Positions 32,811-43,437 of a DNA stretch of 64,000 nucleotides are shown here, one piece after another. Numbering within the stretch: position 1 is the stretch's first letter; the number at the start of each line of letters is the position of its first letter. The stretch spans positions 310,001 through 374,000 of the forward strand of contig NC_060020.1 of the NCBI RefSeq assembly GCF_021134715.1, in the 5' to 3' direction. The stretch is from Daphnia pulex (taxonomy: Eukaryota > Arthropoda > Branchiopoda > Diplostraca > Daphniidae). Position numbers and translations under genes: made by a program. Below the pieces are notes generated by a model. The model ran no database searches, was not told the DNA's origin, and saw nothing but the letters and a program-made list of their open reading frames with translations.

Positions 32811-34355
32811 ATGTTTTTCCAAATGTTGACGCAAATGGCCCAAGTTTTTTACGGAATGATTCTAGAGTCTATATCATTCTGGATCATTATTATTCGGATG
32901 TGTTTCAAATCTGTTACCGAAACAGAAACCAAACCAGAATCCAACAATCCAACCGGCCAGCAGATCCGCAAAACACCTCAACCCGTTATGTGGAAACCTG
33001 ACCAAAACTCTGCCGTTTTACCTGATTTTTCTGAGAGTAAGTCTGAGAATAGTGAAGCGGAGAAAGACAAACTTTCTCTAGGCCTATCCATGAAAGAAAA
33101 AATAATGATAAAACCAAACATCAATATAGGTAACGTTGCGTCTGTCCCAGACCAACTTTATATAGCCCAACAAAAAGAGGTGCAACTGTTGCACAAACAC
33201 CACGACGATTTAAAAATGGAAAATGATAATAATAAATTGAAAAGTAAACCGGAAGGTTCCATGAAAAAATTGAGACAGAATTTACCAGAACGAGGCGGGA
33301 AGTTGAAGATGAGATCGCTACCTTTCCCCTGTACACATGAGAATTCAAATGAAAAACAATTCGACTTGAATACCAGTGCTGAAGAGATTGACCGGCTGGA
33401 AGAAATGACGTCCCCCATTTCCAACGATCCCGTTAATGAGAAAAAAGCGGATAAAGTTGAGGGCGAAGAATCGTCTCCGTCGATTTCAAAGGAGAGAGAA
33501 CAACCATCTCAGTCTGAGAAAGAGACCAATAAAGGTTATCATAAAAAACCAAACAAATTATCAGTTTATTTCAAAAAAATTCTGAGAAAAGAAGAGAAGG
33601 AGAAGGAGAAGGAGAAGAAGGAGAAGAAGGAGAATGAGAAGAAGGAGAAGGAGAAGAAGGAGAAGAAGGAGAAGAAGGAGAAGGAGAAGAAGGAGAAGGA
33701 GAAGAAGGAGAAGGAGAAGAAGGAGAAGGAGAAGAAGGAGAAGAAGGAGAATGAGAAGAAGGAGAAGGAGAAGAAAGAGAAAGAAAAGAAGGAGAAGAAG
33801 GAGAAGAAGAAGAAGGAGAAGGAGAAGAAGGAGAATGAGAAGAAGGAGAAGGAGAAGAAGGAGAAGGAGAAGAAGGAGAAGAAGAAGAAGGAGAATGAGA
33901 AGAAGGAGAAGGAGAAGAAGGAGAAGGAGAAGAAGGAGAAGGAGAAGAAGGAGAAGAAGGAGAAGGAGAAGAAGGAGAAGAAGGAGAAGAAGGAGAAGAA
34001 GGAGAAGAAGGAGAAGAAGGAGAAGGAGAAGGAAGTGAAGGAGAAGGAGGAGAAGGAGAAGGAGAAGGAGAAGAAGGAGAAGAAGGAGAAGGAGAAGGAA
34101 GTGAAGGAGAAGGAGGAGAAGGAGGAGAAGGAGGAGAAGGAGAAGAAGGAAATAAAATTAAAAAAACTACTTGCATTATTTAAACTGGACGAAAATTGTT
34201 CCATGGCCCAAGTTAAAAGGGCTTATAAAGACATGGCCTTAAAGTACCATCCTGATCGACATATGGAGTTGACCGAATCAGACAGACAGCTGTTAGAAGA
34301 TCTTTTTAAGAGTTATAAGGAGGTTTACGACCTCATAATTGAATGTTGGCCTTAA
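32811..34355 (+). CDS. Membrane-anchored Lys/Glu-repeat protein with C-terminal J domain
   Basis: Single-exon frame of 514 residues from the first ATG at 32811. Upstream in-frame codons lack an ATG. Residues about 8-35 form a hydrophobic helix (FWIIIIRMCF), likely a signal anchor. A polar linker follows. About 190 residues of almost pure EK/KE repeats come next (EKEKKEKKEK type). The last 65 residues are a short J domain: LLALFKLDENCSMAQVKRAY, then the HPD tripeptide in KYHPDRH, then a helix ending in YKEVYDLIIECW. J domains stimulate Hsp70 ATPase, and HPD is intact. The domain being at the extreme C-terminus after a charged repeat is unusual for DnaJ family members. A TATA box precedes the gene and 70-bp direct repeats flank it. 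No close family was recognised. Confidence 0.75.
   Translation: MFFQMLTQMAQVFYGMILESISFWIIIIRMCFKSVTETETKPESNNPTGQQIRKTPQPVMWKPDQNSAVLPDFSESKSENSEAEKDKLSLGLSMKEKIMIKPNINIGNVASVPDQLYIAQQKEVQLLHKHHDDLKMENDNNKLKSKPEGSMKKLRQNLPERGGKLKMRSLPFPCTHENSNEKQFDLNTSAEEIDRLEEMTSPISNDPVNEKKADKVEGEESSPSISKEREQPSQSEKETNKGYHKKPNKLSVYFKKILRKEEKEKEKEKKEKKENEKKEKEKKEKKEKKEKEKKEKEKKEKEKKEKEKKEKKENEKKEKEKKEKEKKEKKEKKKKEKEKKENEKKEKEKKEKEKKEKKKKENEKKEKEKKEKEKKEKEKKEKKEKEKKEKKEKKEKKEKKEKKEKEKEVKEKEEKEKEKEKKEKKEKEKEVKEKEEKEEKEEKEKKEIKLKKLLALFKLDENCSMAQVKRAYKDMALKYHPDRHMELTESDRQLLEDLFKSYKEVYDLIIECWP
33590..34150 (+). repeat. 560-bp homopurine GA-rich repeat within the J-protein gene
   Basis: Almost uninterrupted GAGAAG/GAGAAGAAG units with very few pyrimidines (occasional T in GAATGAG and GTGAAG). 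It encodes the Lys/Glu run. Such mirror-symmetric purine tracts can form triplex DNA (established property). Confidence 0.9.
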
Positions 34356-34498
34356 ATTGAAAAAAATGCAGCAGAGTAGTTGAATTGACTGCTGTCACTG
34401 AGAGAGTCAGACGTGCGAGTCAGTGCTCTGTCATGTTTTTTTCAAGCAAGAAAGCGTTTACTATTTAGTGTCCAGAAGAAGCTGGATCCTCATGAATG

Positions 34499-34672
34499 GA
34501 AGGAATGGAATGGAAAGGAATGGAACGGAAGGAATAAAGGAATTGAAGAAATGGAAGGAATGGAATCGAATTGAAAGGAATGGAACGGAAGGAATAGGAG
34601 AAGGAAAAGGAGAAGGAGAAGGAGAAGGAAAAGGAAAAGGAAAAGGACAAGGAAAAGGACAAGGAGAAGAAG
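34499..34672 (+). repeat. GGAAT-type satellite-like tract followed by GGAGAA/GGAAAA units
   Basis: Repeats of GGAATGGAA words interrupted by GAATTGAAG, then GA-rich hexamers. The same composite tract recurs in the two inverted arms at 45303-45421 (minus) and 49590-49735 (plus), sharing wording such as AAAGGAATGGAACGGAAGG. Confidence 0.85.
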
Positions 34673-34740
34673 TATCGTCAAGTTGCCGCTGAAGAAAATC
34701 ACATCAATGTTAAATTAACTGAAATCCGAATTTCTTTGAG
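34669..34740 (+). repeat. Right copy of the direct repeat flanking the J-domain gene
   Basis: Matches 31986-32055 in the same orientation over about 70 bases with small differences. Confidence 0.8.
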
Positions 34741-35169
34741 CTTCAATTTTGACTTTAATATTTCTATTAAGATTGAAAGATGTTGAAATCACATTTTCCC
34801 TTAAAACTGAGTTAGTAACATACGCGGAAGAAATCCACTTAGATACTGAATTCACCAAAGATTCACACGACTATTGTGTAATCTTCTGCCAACGCAAGTT
34901 TAGCAAAAATAAAAGTATAACCAACGCCCCTCAACCGAGAGCTACACATTCGCTGTTCTGTTATTATTTCAAGGACAATGTAAAAAAAAAGTCACTTAGG
35001 GTGGAGTTACCATCATGATCCTAACGAACAATTTCAATGTCGTGATAATACAGAAGCAATGCGATCGAAACTGGTTGTGAATGTGGAAGAGATGTGACTT
35101 TGGGTGTGGTTGTGATTAGAGAAAGGTGGATCGTGCAATTAAATATTCGCATGATGGGAGATGATGGGG
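34741..35169. other. Intergenic region before the cuticle-like gene
   Basis: No supported gene. An open plus-strand frame at 34749-35018 has no recognised feature. Confidence 0.4.
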
Positions 35170-35176
35170 TATAAAT
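35170..35176 (+). promoter_or_regulatory. TATA box of the cuticle-like gene
   Basis: TATAAAT lies about 80 bases before the start codon, with an arthropod-like initiator (TCAGCTC) near 35219 downstream. Confidence 0.65.
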
Positions 35177-35251
35177 TGATCCAGCTGGACGGTGGAAAGG
35201 CACACTTGATCACCAAGTATCAGCTCAACAGCAACCCTCGTCTTCTTCAAC

Positions 35252-35667
35252 ATGTACAAGTCAATGGTAAATATTCTTTTAAATATAAATTTTTTTTATT
35301 GAATCCCTGGCTTGCAATTAAATAGATGTCTAATCGAATTTAAAATATCATTGCGCAGACCCTTTTGGTTTTGGTGGCTTTGGCTGCTTGCGCTTTCGCC
35401 ATGGAGGCCCAGGATCAGGAAGCTGCTGAGCAGTACTACCGCATCCATGGTTTCTACCCAGCCTGGTACCCATACGGCATCACTGCCTTCAACGGAGTCC
35501 GCGCCTTCCCCGGCTACCCTCTCACCGGTTATCCAGCTGCCGTCGCCGGAGTTAAGAATGTAGCCTATCCTTACGCCCCCTACCCTTACGCTTACGGTGC
35601 TTACCCTTATGGCGCTATCCCTTACGTCGCTCCCGTTCCAGAAGCCACTCCTGCCAAAAAGGCCTAA
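35252..35667 (+). CDS. Small secreted Tyr/Pro-rich cuticle-like protein
   Basis: Two exons: 35252-35266 (five codons, MYKSM) and 35359-35667; 107 residues. The split inside the signal peptide by a short phase-0 intron is typical of arthropod cuticle and secreted-protein genes. The signal peptide core is LVLVALAACAFA. The mature part is rich in Tyr, Pro, Ala and Gly, with repeated PYAYGAYPYG-type words and a Lys-Lys-Ala end. It has no chitin-binding RR consensus, so cuticle or other extracellular matrix is an inference from composition. AATAAA for polyadenylation is at about 35794. Confidence 0.8.
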
Positions 35668-35983
35668 ATACGTTCTTTGATTAAAGTTGATGAGCTATGA
35701 GCTGTGCTCATGTTGAATGCTCTGTCACTTTTAATTTTCCCAATTTTCATGATGACTTTTGTTTGTTACACTTTGGATTAATACTTTAAAAAAATAAATT
35801 CAGTTGCATATTATCCTAATGCATTCAAATTTCCAATTATTTCGCATTCGAATTTTTAAAAAATTATTTGGTTCTTTTTCATCGTCTAGTGAGAAGAGGC
35901 TTGCCTTTCCCAGATTTAGTAGTGATTGAGCAGACGAATTTTCAAAAAATAAAAGCATTGAGTTCACTATTGACTTTTCGAGC

Positions 35984-38196
35984 ATGGCGTCAAGATTTTC
36001 TAGAGGTGGACGAGGAGGAGGTCGTGTAAAAAAGAAACATTCTTTTCTTACCAAAGCTCGTAAATACGCAAGTAAAGGATTATATGGCAGAGGAAAAAAT
36101 ATTGATGAAGAAACCTACAACTATTTCGTCCGTGTCATGGAAAGACTCAAAGATGAATTTGAGGATGAAGAAGAAAAAGGTACACTTTTGTTTTTGAATG
36201 TTTTCATTTAAATTTAAATCAATTTACGTTGAATTCTTTTGCCACACAGAAATGTTTGTCGTCAACGTTTTTGAACAGACCAAAGGAAAAGAAATGGATC
36301 TGATTTGCAATCAAGTTGTGTCAAAAATCATGGAAAAGCTTCTGCCACTCGCCAACAGTGAAAATCTCAAGCACTTTGCTGATTTGATGTTGAATGACAT
36401 GCGAATTATTTGTACAGACCCTTATGCCAGCCACGTCTTGGAAAAAGTATGCTACTTATTTTTGCATGTACCACAAGGATGCTTACTTTTCATTTACATA
36501 GGTCATGCGAATTTGTTTGGAGACCATCTCTAAAACCAATCCAACTGACGGCAAAGATGAACATTCAGCTTTCTGCCTCAAGTGGCTCTCCTCTGTCAGC
36601 CGCTACGCCTTCAACAATGTTGAAGAATTTATTTCAGATATTTATGCCAGCCACATTCTACGGACATCATTGCAATGTCTCAGTGGCATTGAACTAGACA
36701 CCTTGCTGATGAAAAGCTATCGGTCTAGAAGACATCTGGATCACACCGAGGCTTCAAGCTCCATACCCAAATACGAATCGGAGGAATTCGTCACTATGTT
36801 GAGGGATTTTGGCGAACGATTTGCCAGCTGGCCCCAGCTTCACGGTAATCCATTCATATTGTAATCCATTCTTCGTTTATACTTACAATTTATTTCAACG
36901 ATTAGACATGGTGCTTTCCCAAGATTCTTCTGCTGTTATCCAAACGGTTTTATTTTGCTTGCACAAAACTGCTCCTGATCTTTGCAAGAAGTTATTGGAC
37001 TTTATCGTCAAAGAAATTCTGTCAGCTATGCAAGTTGATGACATCTTCTCCAGTGCTGCTATCGTTCACACCCTAGAAACGTGTTTGACTGTCAGTGACG
37101 AAGAAATCTTCCAACAGCTTTATCAAACTTACTTCAAAGGTCGATTGAAGACTTTGGCAGAGAATTTTGATCTTAAATTCTCCGTTCTGAAACTATTGGA
37201 AGCCGTCAAGGATAAAGAACTGGTAATTATATTTGAAATTGAGATCTGACATATTTATTTTACAATGCATTCATGTTCTTGTCGTACAGTTTACAGAGAT
37301 ATTTGAAGAACTGGCTCCATTCATGGAAGACATTTTCGCTGCCGGATGCGGAACAGTCGTTTTGGGTTTGGCAAATGCATGCAAACGCCTTTCCACACTA
37401 CAGGCCAAGTTTTTACAGGTGAATTTAATGTTTTTTGTGTGTCAATAACAATGATGTTAATATTTCTGTTGTACGATAGCATTTGATGGAAACGTTCCAT
37501 TGTTTCACTCCCGAAACACGCCAGATGAAGATTGTGCCTTTGGTTTCTCGACTTATCACTTACGAAGTGGCTGAGCAGCCAGGTGATGACAAACCGTCTT
37601 TTAATTGCCACATTATTGGCTCGCAAATTGTCCAGACGTTGCTTCACTTTGGGAAACCCATCAAAATCGTCCAAAGTCTGCTCGAAATGGAGACGAGCCA
37701 GTTGAGGGACTTGCTGAGCGACACATTTGGTAGTCGAATCATGGACGCTTTCTTCAGCGCCGAATTTGTCGGTGAAAAGAGCCACGACAAACTCATTCAG
37801 AAGCTTCAAGGAAGTTTCTATTCCCTGGCCACGACCAAATTTGGTTCTCGTTCCCTGGACTCCGTTTGGCGATCAAGCCCTGTCAAGACGAGGATAGCGA
37901 TTGGCGAAGAACTTTTGCAGAAAGAGACGGCCTTGCAGGGCAATTATTTCGGCCGTATCATCTTCGAGAATTACGCGTTGCCTCTTCTCAAGAGACAAAA
38001 GTCCGACTGGAAGACGATACAGGACAAGGAGAGCAAAAAGAGGAAACTGTTTGCAGATATCGTCGATCCACTTGCCGGTGAGTTTGAATTTATTATTTCC
38101 CCGTTTCGAATTATTATTTAATGGCGAATATCAATAGATGGCGGCGAGGGCTCCAATTCCGATCGAGTCAAGAAAAAGAAGAAAGCGAAGGCATAA
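35984..38196 (+). CDS. NOP9: NOP9 pumilio-repeat nucleolar protein
   Basis: NOP9 is a Puf-like RNA-binding protein required for small ribosomal subunit maturation in the nucleolus. Seven exons keep phase: 35984-36179, 36250-36446, 36502-36844, 36906-37222, 37290-37418, 37480-38077 and 38138-38196; 612 residues, the usual size of the family. Pumilio-type helices carry repeated tail motifs such as DPYASHVLEKV, ISDIYASHILRT, and in the C-terminal half SDTFGSRIMDAF and TKFGSRSLDSVW, then YFGRIIFENYALPLLKR. The N-terminus is Arg/Gly-rich and basic, and the C-terminus ends in a KKKKKAKA nucleolar-type signal. Introns are 52-70 bp. The neighbour downstream is on the same strand after 578 bp. Confidence 0.92.
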
Positions 38197-38271
38197 ATTC
38201 AAAAGTTATTATTATCACCGTTTGATAATTTTCCAATACAGCGTGGACAATTCACGTTAGCTTGTACTTTA

Positions 38272-38652
38272 CTTAACGTGTTAAGGTTAAAATTAATCCT
38301 TTTCGTCGAATATTTAAATTGAACTATATTCGTAATATTAATTAACGCATTTTTAACCAAAAGGTAATTTATTAACTTTAAACTTTTTTTAAATTTAATT
38401 TTAAATTTAATTGATTTATTTTTTATTTATTTTTTATTTTTGTGGCGCAATCCCGGATGTAGTTGCATCATCTACAGGTGAGGTGGTGCAATGAGGAAAT
38501 CTTTAAATCTACTGCGTAGTAGATTGCCCTTTAAAGCTTGTCATTATTTAACTTAACGTGTTAAGGTTAAAATTAATCCTTTTGGTCGAATTTTTTATTG
38601 AATAATATTCGTAATATTATTTTACTAATTTTTAACCAATAGTTAATTCATC
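38272..38652 (+). repeat. Direct repeat pair downstream of NOP9
   Basis: About 100 bases starting ACTTAACGTGTTAAGGTTAA at 38272 recur at 38551 with modest divergence, including the later TTTTTAACCAA word. The unit contains its own short palindrome (AACGTGTT-like). The unit between copies is AT-rich with TTTATTTTTTATT runs. Confidence 0.75.
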
Positions 38653-38773
38653 ATCATTCAAAGATAATTATATTAACAGGGTTTTAGTTGCCTGATCGGC
38701 ACTTGCCACGCCATGGTGATGGTCAGATGTTGATATAAGGAGGGTAAAACTTTGATGATTAAAATTCCCAAAA

Positions 38774-41062
38774 ATGAGTGTTGATACGCGTCTCATCAGC
38801 GATTCGTACTCAAGCGTAGATACTTCACTGTGCAAAAGCCAGGATAAATTCGATTTCAATTTCGAAACAAATTCGACAAATGCTACAAATTTCGGCTTTT
38901 TTGACCAGTGGATAGTCTGGGAAGGCGGAATCGCCTTTCACGTTGTTTATTGGCTTATAATTGCACTCATATTCTTTGCAATTATCCTTTCACTCCGTCG
39001 GATATTCAGTTGGCAATGGCTTACCGAAAGATTTGTCGGCCATGCCGAGCCATCCCAGCAGAATAAGAAGAATAAGAGCTGTTCCGGTTGGATCGACGAG
39101 CAAGCAGTCGGCCAAGATGGAGCCACTTACCTATGGTTTCAAGCCCGAAAAATGGTCGTCAACAGTTGGATTATGATCGTCAGCGTTGTTCTCATCGTGT
39201 TACACATGTTTGGTGAAAAGCAAGGATCAGACAAACATCTAAGCTCTACAACTCTTAGTAACATCGGAGTGAATGGCATCCACCCCGTTTTCTCCTTGAC
39301 CGTTTTGGGCGTTTTGGGCCTGTTGATGTACCTACACGGGCAAAAACGCAAGATCAGATCTTTGGCTAGTCCCAGCATCCCAAACAGATTTCGCAACAGA
39401 CGTTGGCTAATGATTTCAGGATTGCCGCTTACCACTACGGCTGATTCCTTGTTTGATTACTTGAAGAACAGATTCAAATCGAAAGGAATTTCCCGTGAAG
39501 AAATCAAACTTGCCTACGATCTCACCAAACTGCAGCCCGTGTTGGACGAATTGAAATTCTTACGAGAAGTAAAACAAACATTGGCGACTTCCGGACCGGA
39601 ACTGATTCAGAATCGTTTATTGGATTTCTTTTACAGCGATGGATTCAGTGAAGCCGTTGAGAGCGGACGAGTCCCACATCCCAGTTCCCCAATTACCAGC
39701 AAATACGACAACGTCGACGCTATGAAGTTCTACAGCGAAAGAGAAGCAACTCTATTGGCCCGGAAGGACGAAATGTTAAGTAACCGAAAATTCACCGGAA
39801 CAGCTTTTGTCCGGTTCAACAGTCCGGCCGATGCCAAGACTACCAAAAAGGAACTGCGAAAACTCCAGCAATCCGCTAGATTCTGGAATGATGTGGTGGA
39901 AAACCAGGAATTCCGGCCTTCCAAATGGTCCGTCGAATACGCCCCTCCCGGATCGCAGATCAATTGGTCTCAATTGAAAGAACCACGTCCGCTTTGGAAG
40001 ACCTTGGTCGTCTTGCTAATTTTAGCAGCCACATATTTTCTCTACATTGTTCTATTGGCCGCACCCGGATACATTGTCGAATTGTTACATTTGGTAGGAC
40101 ATGGATCGGATCATTTTTCTGTGTCGTGGAATGTCTTCATTTTGCCCACCCTGGCGTCTTTCTTCACCAGCAAACTGACCGAGTTAGTGACCAACATCGA
40201 CAGGTACCGACATCACCAGTTTGTTTCTAGCATCGAATTGGGTAGATTTCGATCAATATGCAACCTATCGGCCATCCTCTACTTGATCCGGATGATGGCG
40301 ACAAAACCGCTGGCGGAATTATTCATTGGAAGATTCACTTATGGGGATATTAGCTGGGCGTGCCTATTTTTCCCGGAACATGGTAGTTTCATCACTTGCG
40401 CCATCATTGTCAACACTGCAAGTGGGATTTTAATGAATCACGTTCGATTAGAATTTCTGACAAGTTACCTGTTGAAATGGTTCACTTTTCGGTCGAACGC
40501 GGAGCAGATCACCTGGAGGAGGAACTACCGTCTCGAGTTTGACTTTGCGGCCAATTACGCGGAATTGACTAGTAATTTTGGCCTGACGATGCTCATTTTC
40601 ATCATGTTCCCGGTCATCGGAGTGGTGTCGTGGGTCTGTGGCATTTGTCGATTTTTAAGCGATAGGGCCGCCCTGATGGAGATGTACGCCATCAGCAACA
40701 CGAGTCCCGAATTGCACAGGGAGCCGATCGACCAGGTGATTGGCTTATCCATTTTTTCGCCTTTGGCATTGCTCGGCTACCGGATCATTCAAATGGGAAG
40801 CAAATCAGTCGCTCACTTGGTCGAAGAATCTTTTCTAGCGCCACTTTGCGTCGCCATTTTGTACGCCCTGTACTTGATTGTAGCCCATTGGCGATTTCAC
40901 TGGCCGAAAATGATCCGATTGCGTCAATGGTTTGGATACCCGATTAACGAGGAGGAAGAAGAAGAGGAGGACGTGGTCGATTGGTCCACGTATTTGCAAC
41001 ACGAATACGACCCCATTACTAAAATTCAATCCGAACAATTCTCATACAAAAGTATGGTGTAG
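38774..41062 (+). CDS. Intronless TMEM63/CSC1-like (OSCA family) membrane channel
   Basis: Single exon, 762 residues. Family members are mechanically or osmotically gated cation channels of the OSCA/TMEM63 group (DUF221). Helices begin at about residue 53 (FHVVYWLIIALIFFAIIL), 125 and 180. The cytoplasmic region has an RNP-like half around WLMISGLPLTTTADSLFDYL and FTGTAFVRFNSPADA, followed by the diagnostic VEYAPPGSQINW. Then comes the multi-helix core, with WKTLVVLLILAATYFLYIVL, the TSKLTELV region, and helices to about residue 720. The C-terminus is acidic (GYPINEEEEEEEDVV). Sequence is divergent from typical TMEM63 and no introns exist while neighbours have many, so an old retrocopy is possible. 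AATAAA at 41084. Its 3' end from 40697 on was copied twice nearby. Confidence 0.82.
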   Translation: MSVDTRLISDSYSSVDTSLCKSQDKFDFNFETNSTNATNFGFFDQWIVWEGGIAFHVVYWLIIALIFFAIILSLRRIFSWQWLTERFVGHAEPSQQNKKNKSCSGWIDEQAVGQDGATYLWFQARKMVVNSWIMIVSVVLIVLHMFGEKQGSDKHLSSTTLSNIGVNGIHPVFSLTVLGVLGLLMYLHGQKRKIRSLASPSIPNRFRNRRWLMISGLPLTTTADSLFDYLKNRFKSKGISREEIKLAYDLTKLQPVLDELKFLREVKQTLATSGPELIQNRLLDFFYSDGFSEAVESGRVPHPSSPITSKYDNVDAMKFYSEREATLLARKDEMLSNRKFTGTAFVRFNSPADAKTTKKELRKLQQSARFWNDVVENQEFRPSKWSVEYAPPGSQINWSQLKEPRPLWKTLVVLLILAATYFLYIVLLAAPGYIVELLHLVGHGSDHFSVSWNVFILPTLASFFTSKLTELVTNIDRYRHHQFVSSIELGRFRSICNLSAILYLIRMMATKPLAELFIGRFTYGDISWACLFFPEHGSFITCAIIVNTASGILMNHVRLEFLTSYLLKWFTFRSNAEQITWRRNYRLEFDFAANYAELTSNFGLTMLIFIMFPVIGVVSWVCGICRFLSDRAALMEMYAISNTSPELHREPIDQVIGLSIFSPLALLGYRIIQMGSKSVAHLVEESFLAPLCVAILYALYLIVAHWRFHWPKMIRLRQWFGYPINEEEEEEEDVVDWSTYLQHEYDPITKIQSEQFSYKSMV

Positions 41063-41404
41063 TCTAACCGATATGATGATAACAATAAACCGAATAACAT
41101 TCCATGTCAATATTAGTTTATAGTGTTTATTTAAAAATTAAGCTCGATATTTCTTCCTGCTCGAATGAAAAAGACTTTTGAATGATTTAATATTATACCG
41201 GTTGATTATTTCTGTCACTGTGATGGTGATCTTCAATAGTACAGATAGAACAGCTCATGTTTGACGAATAATTTGACTAAACATTTGAACGAAACTCGCT
41301 GCCTGTCAAAGAGGATATACCCATCATATACATTCCATACCCTGCCGAATTCTGCATATTGGGTCATTGACTAGGAACTCGATTGGCTTTGGTCACATTA
41401 CAAG
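41063..41404 (+). other. 3' UTR and flank of the TMEM63-like gene, duplicated downstream
   Basis: This stretch matches 50102-50430 in the same orientation; its left part (to about 41226) also matches the inverted copy 44763-44940. Homology with the plus copy stops after the CACATTACAAGG word. Confidence 0.85.
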
Positions 41405-41947
41405 GTTGCGCACTAAACGGTAAACGCACTATGTATGCGGCGGCGTTTTTAGGAACCATAGCGGCAAATATTTTCTTTCGTTGAATTTTAAAACATTGTT
41501 ACGGTTACAAAATGCAAAAATTTGAATGGAGATTATTGTTTTATTGCAAACGGAATGACATTAAAGTTTGAAATTGACATTTAAAGTTTTAATTCTTCAA
41601 TTTTCTTCTTCTTAGTTTCCGAACTTACCGCTATGAGCGCCCTGCCGTTTTCCCTCGCGTTTTCCAGATCGGGAATTGATTTCAAAATACAAATAAAAGA
41701 TTAAAATTTATTGCAATTTATTCTAAACTAATTGAACAATGTTCTTTACACTTTAACTATGATACAAATTTGATACAAAAAGTTAAATAGCATAAACATA
41801 ACTAGAAATCTGATTAAAACAGCAGAAATGCACTCTGCATGTCTGCAAGATAGGTAGGCCTAGCCTATGGAGGGCCGTTTGGACAATTTTTGAAATCATT
41901 CAAAAATCCATATGGCAAAAGGTTCAGCTTCAAGTTGGAATAAATAC
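41405..41947. other. AT-rich region between TMEM63-like gene and UBR3 pseudogene
   Basis: About 540 bases without a supported gene. It contains one TAGGCCTA motif at 41855. A remnant of another UBR3 exon cannot be excluded. Confidence 0.4.
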
Positions 41948-42576
41948 CTGAGCCAGAATTGCGTCAAAATCTTTGTTTTGGGGTGCCCCGCATTTTTTGG
42001 ATAACAATTCCATGAGCTGGCTAGTGGCTATGCGTGCGGTCACTCATACACAACAGCGATACCATTTCTAATCGATCAAGATCAGATTCATTTGCACCTG
42101 AAAAAATTCATGAAAATACGTTGTAAGAAAACTGGCGTTCGCAACTTGTGCCAAAATAACATTCAGTAATGTTTTTTATACCGATGTTGGTCCTGATAGA
42201 CATGAGGCTAGCAATAAAAATTAGGCAGATTTCTAGCATAGTGGATTCTTGTTCTCCTTCTAGAAAATTTGATTTCAGCAGAGGATTCCGGAGGATTCAT
42301 GGAGAGAAGCTCCATGACGTGAAATCTGAAACGACAGAGACATAATAATTAAAGCAAAACGCACGGAAAACATGATTTTAGTTGTCCAACTTACCTCTCG
42401 AAAATTGTTGGTAAGACTAAGGTGGGAGACAACTGTGTTGCGCAAATTTGAAGGAGATAAATATCCGCATCCACCATCGAGTTGCCAAAATGACACTGGG
42501 TGTAAGACATTGCTTGTCCCTTGATTTGCAATCCATTTCGTACCCACAAACCAGAAAGAATTTCATAGAAAGCAGC
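41948..42576 (-). pseudogene. UBR3: UBR3 pseudogene, central part
   Basis: Three exon-like blocks on the minus strand with GT-AG borders: 42576-42395, 42325-42182 and 42097-41948. Block 1 encodes GLWVRNGLQIKGQAMSY, CHFGNSMVDADIYLLQ and IFERFHVMELL across the join. Block 2 continues with MLEICLIFIASLMSIRTN but only after a frame change. Block 3 encodes LEMVSLLCMSDRTHS, then a 7-base insertion (repeat of the local AGCCACT word) shifts the frame before QLMELLSKKCGAPQNKDFDA. This order matches the central region of the UBR3 E3 ubiquitin ligase. The frame breaks make it a pseudogene. Another possible exon, weakly supported, is at 42968-43150 on the same strand. Confidence 0.7.
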
Positions 42577-43437
42577 CTATAAAAAAATTACAAAATGTTA
42601 TTAGCCTACTTTATAGAAAAAAGAACAAGCAGATTTTTTTTTAAATTAATTTAGTTTGAAATAAAATAAGAATTAACGGTTGAACCAGTTTGCTCAATCG
42701 GCATTGGTTGGTTACGTAATGAAGCGAAAATAAATAAATATTTATATTTTTCACCTCTAGTGTAGTAGAATTTGAATTTTCAGTAAATCTTTTGAAATAC
42801 TAATTAAAATAGTTAAAGAAGAAAACTGGACGATTGCATCGACTAAATCCGTTATTGCTAGGGCCATTTTGTTAACAGCCTTCATATAATTTTCAGAATT
42901 TTGGTTTTATTCATAACAAAGTTTAGGAACGACGAAAAAATACGGCAATAACAGGAAGGGCAGATCTCAGATGGAAGCAGCAGTTCGACTTACTCCCCCC
43001 TTCATCGTCAAGGCCTTAACAATTCCCTCTGGCAACTGTAACGGATCATGTTGCACCAGATTTATATTGATTAATGATGTCATGTTGTTCGTATTTCTGA
43101 GCTCTGCAGGTGTTCCAAACGTGCTGATTGAACGTTTGGCGTCTTGTGGGACTCGTATGGAGGATCCATGAGTTCATAGTGCGTGACTTTATTGTAATTG
43201 CATTTCCGTATACGTGTCATAAAATGTAACCTAATCATTTCTAGAACTGCGTAGCTACCCCGCTCCAGGCTAGATGTGCATGTCAAAACTACATGAACCA
43301 CTTGAACCAGCGCAGCTAGGATCAAACCGAGTCGAGTTCTCCGTAACGCACGACTCTTCATCTGTTTGGGCAGAAGAGGGGTTGCCACAATCTATTAGTG
43401 CTCCTTTGTTTAAGCTACGTTCGTCAAAAGTGAGACG

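Noticed and set aside
33566..34204. Long minus-strand Phe/Ser or Pro/Ser frames and a plus-strand poly-Arg frame
   Set aside because: They are alternative readings of the GA-rich repeat that codes for the Lys/Glu rod.
43080..43388. Minus-strand frame of 102 codons as a separate gene
   Set aside because: No domain recognised; part may be another decayed UBR3 exon, but the similarity is too weak to call.
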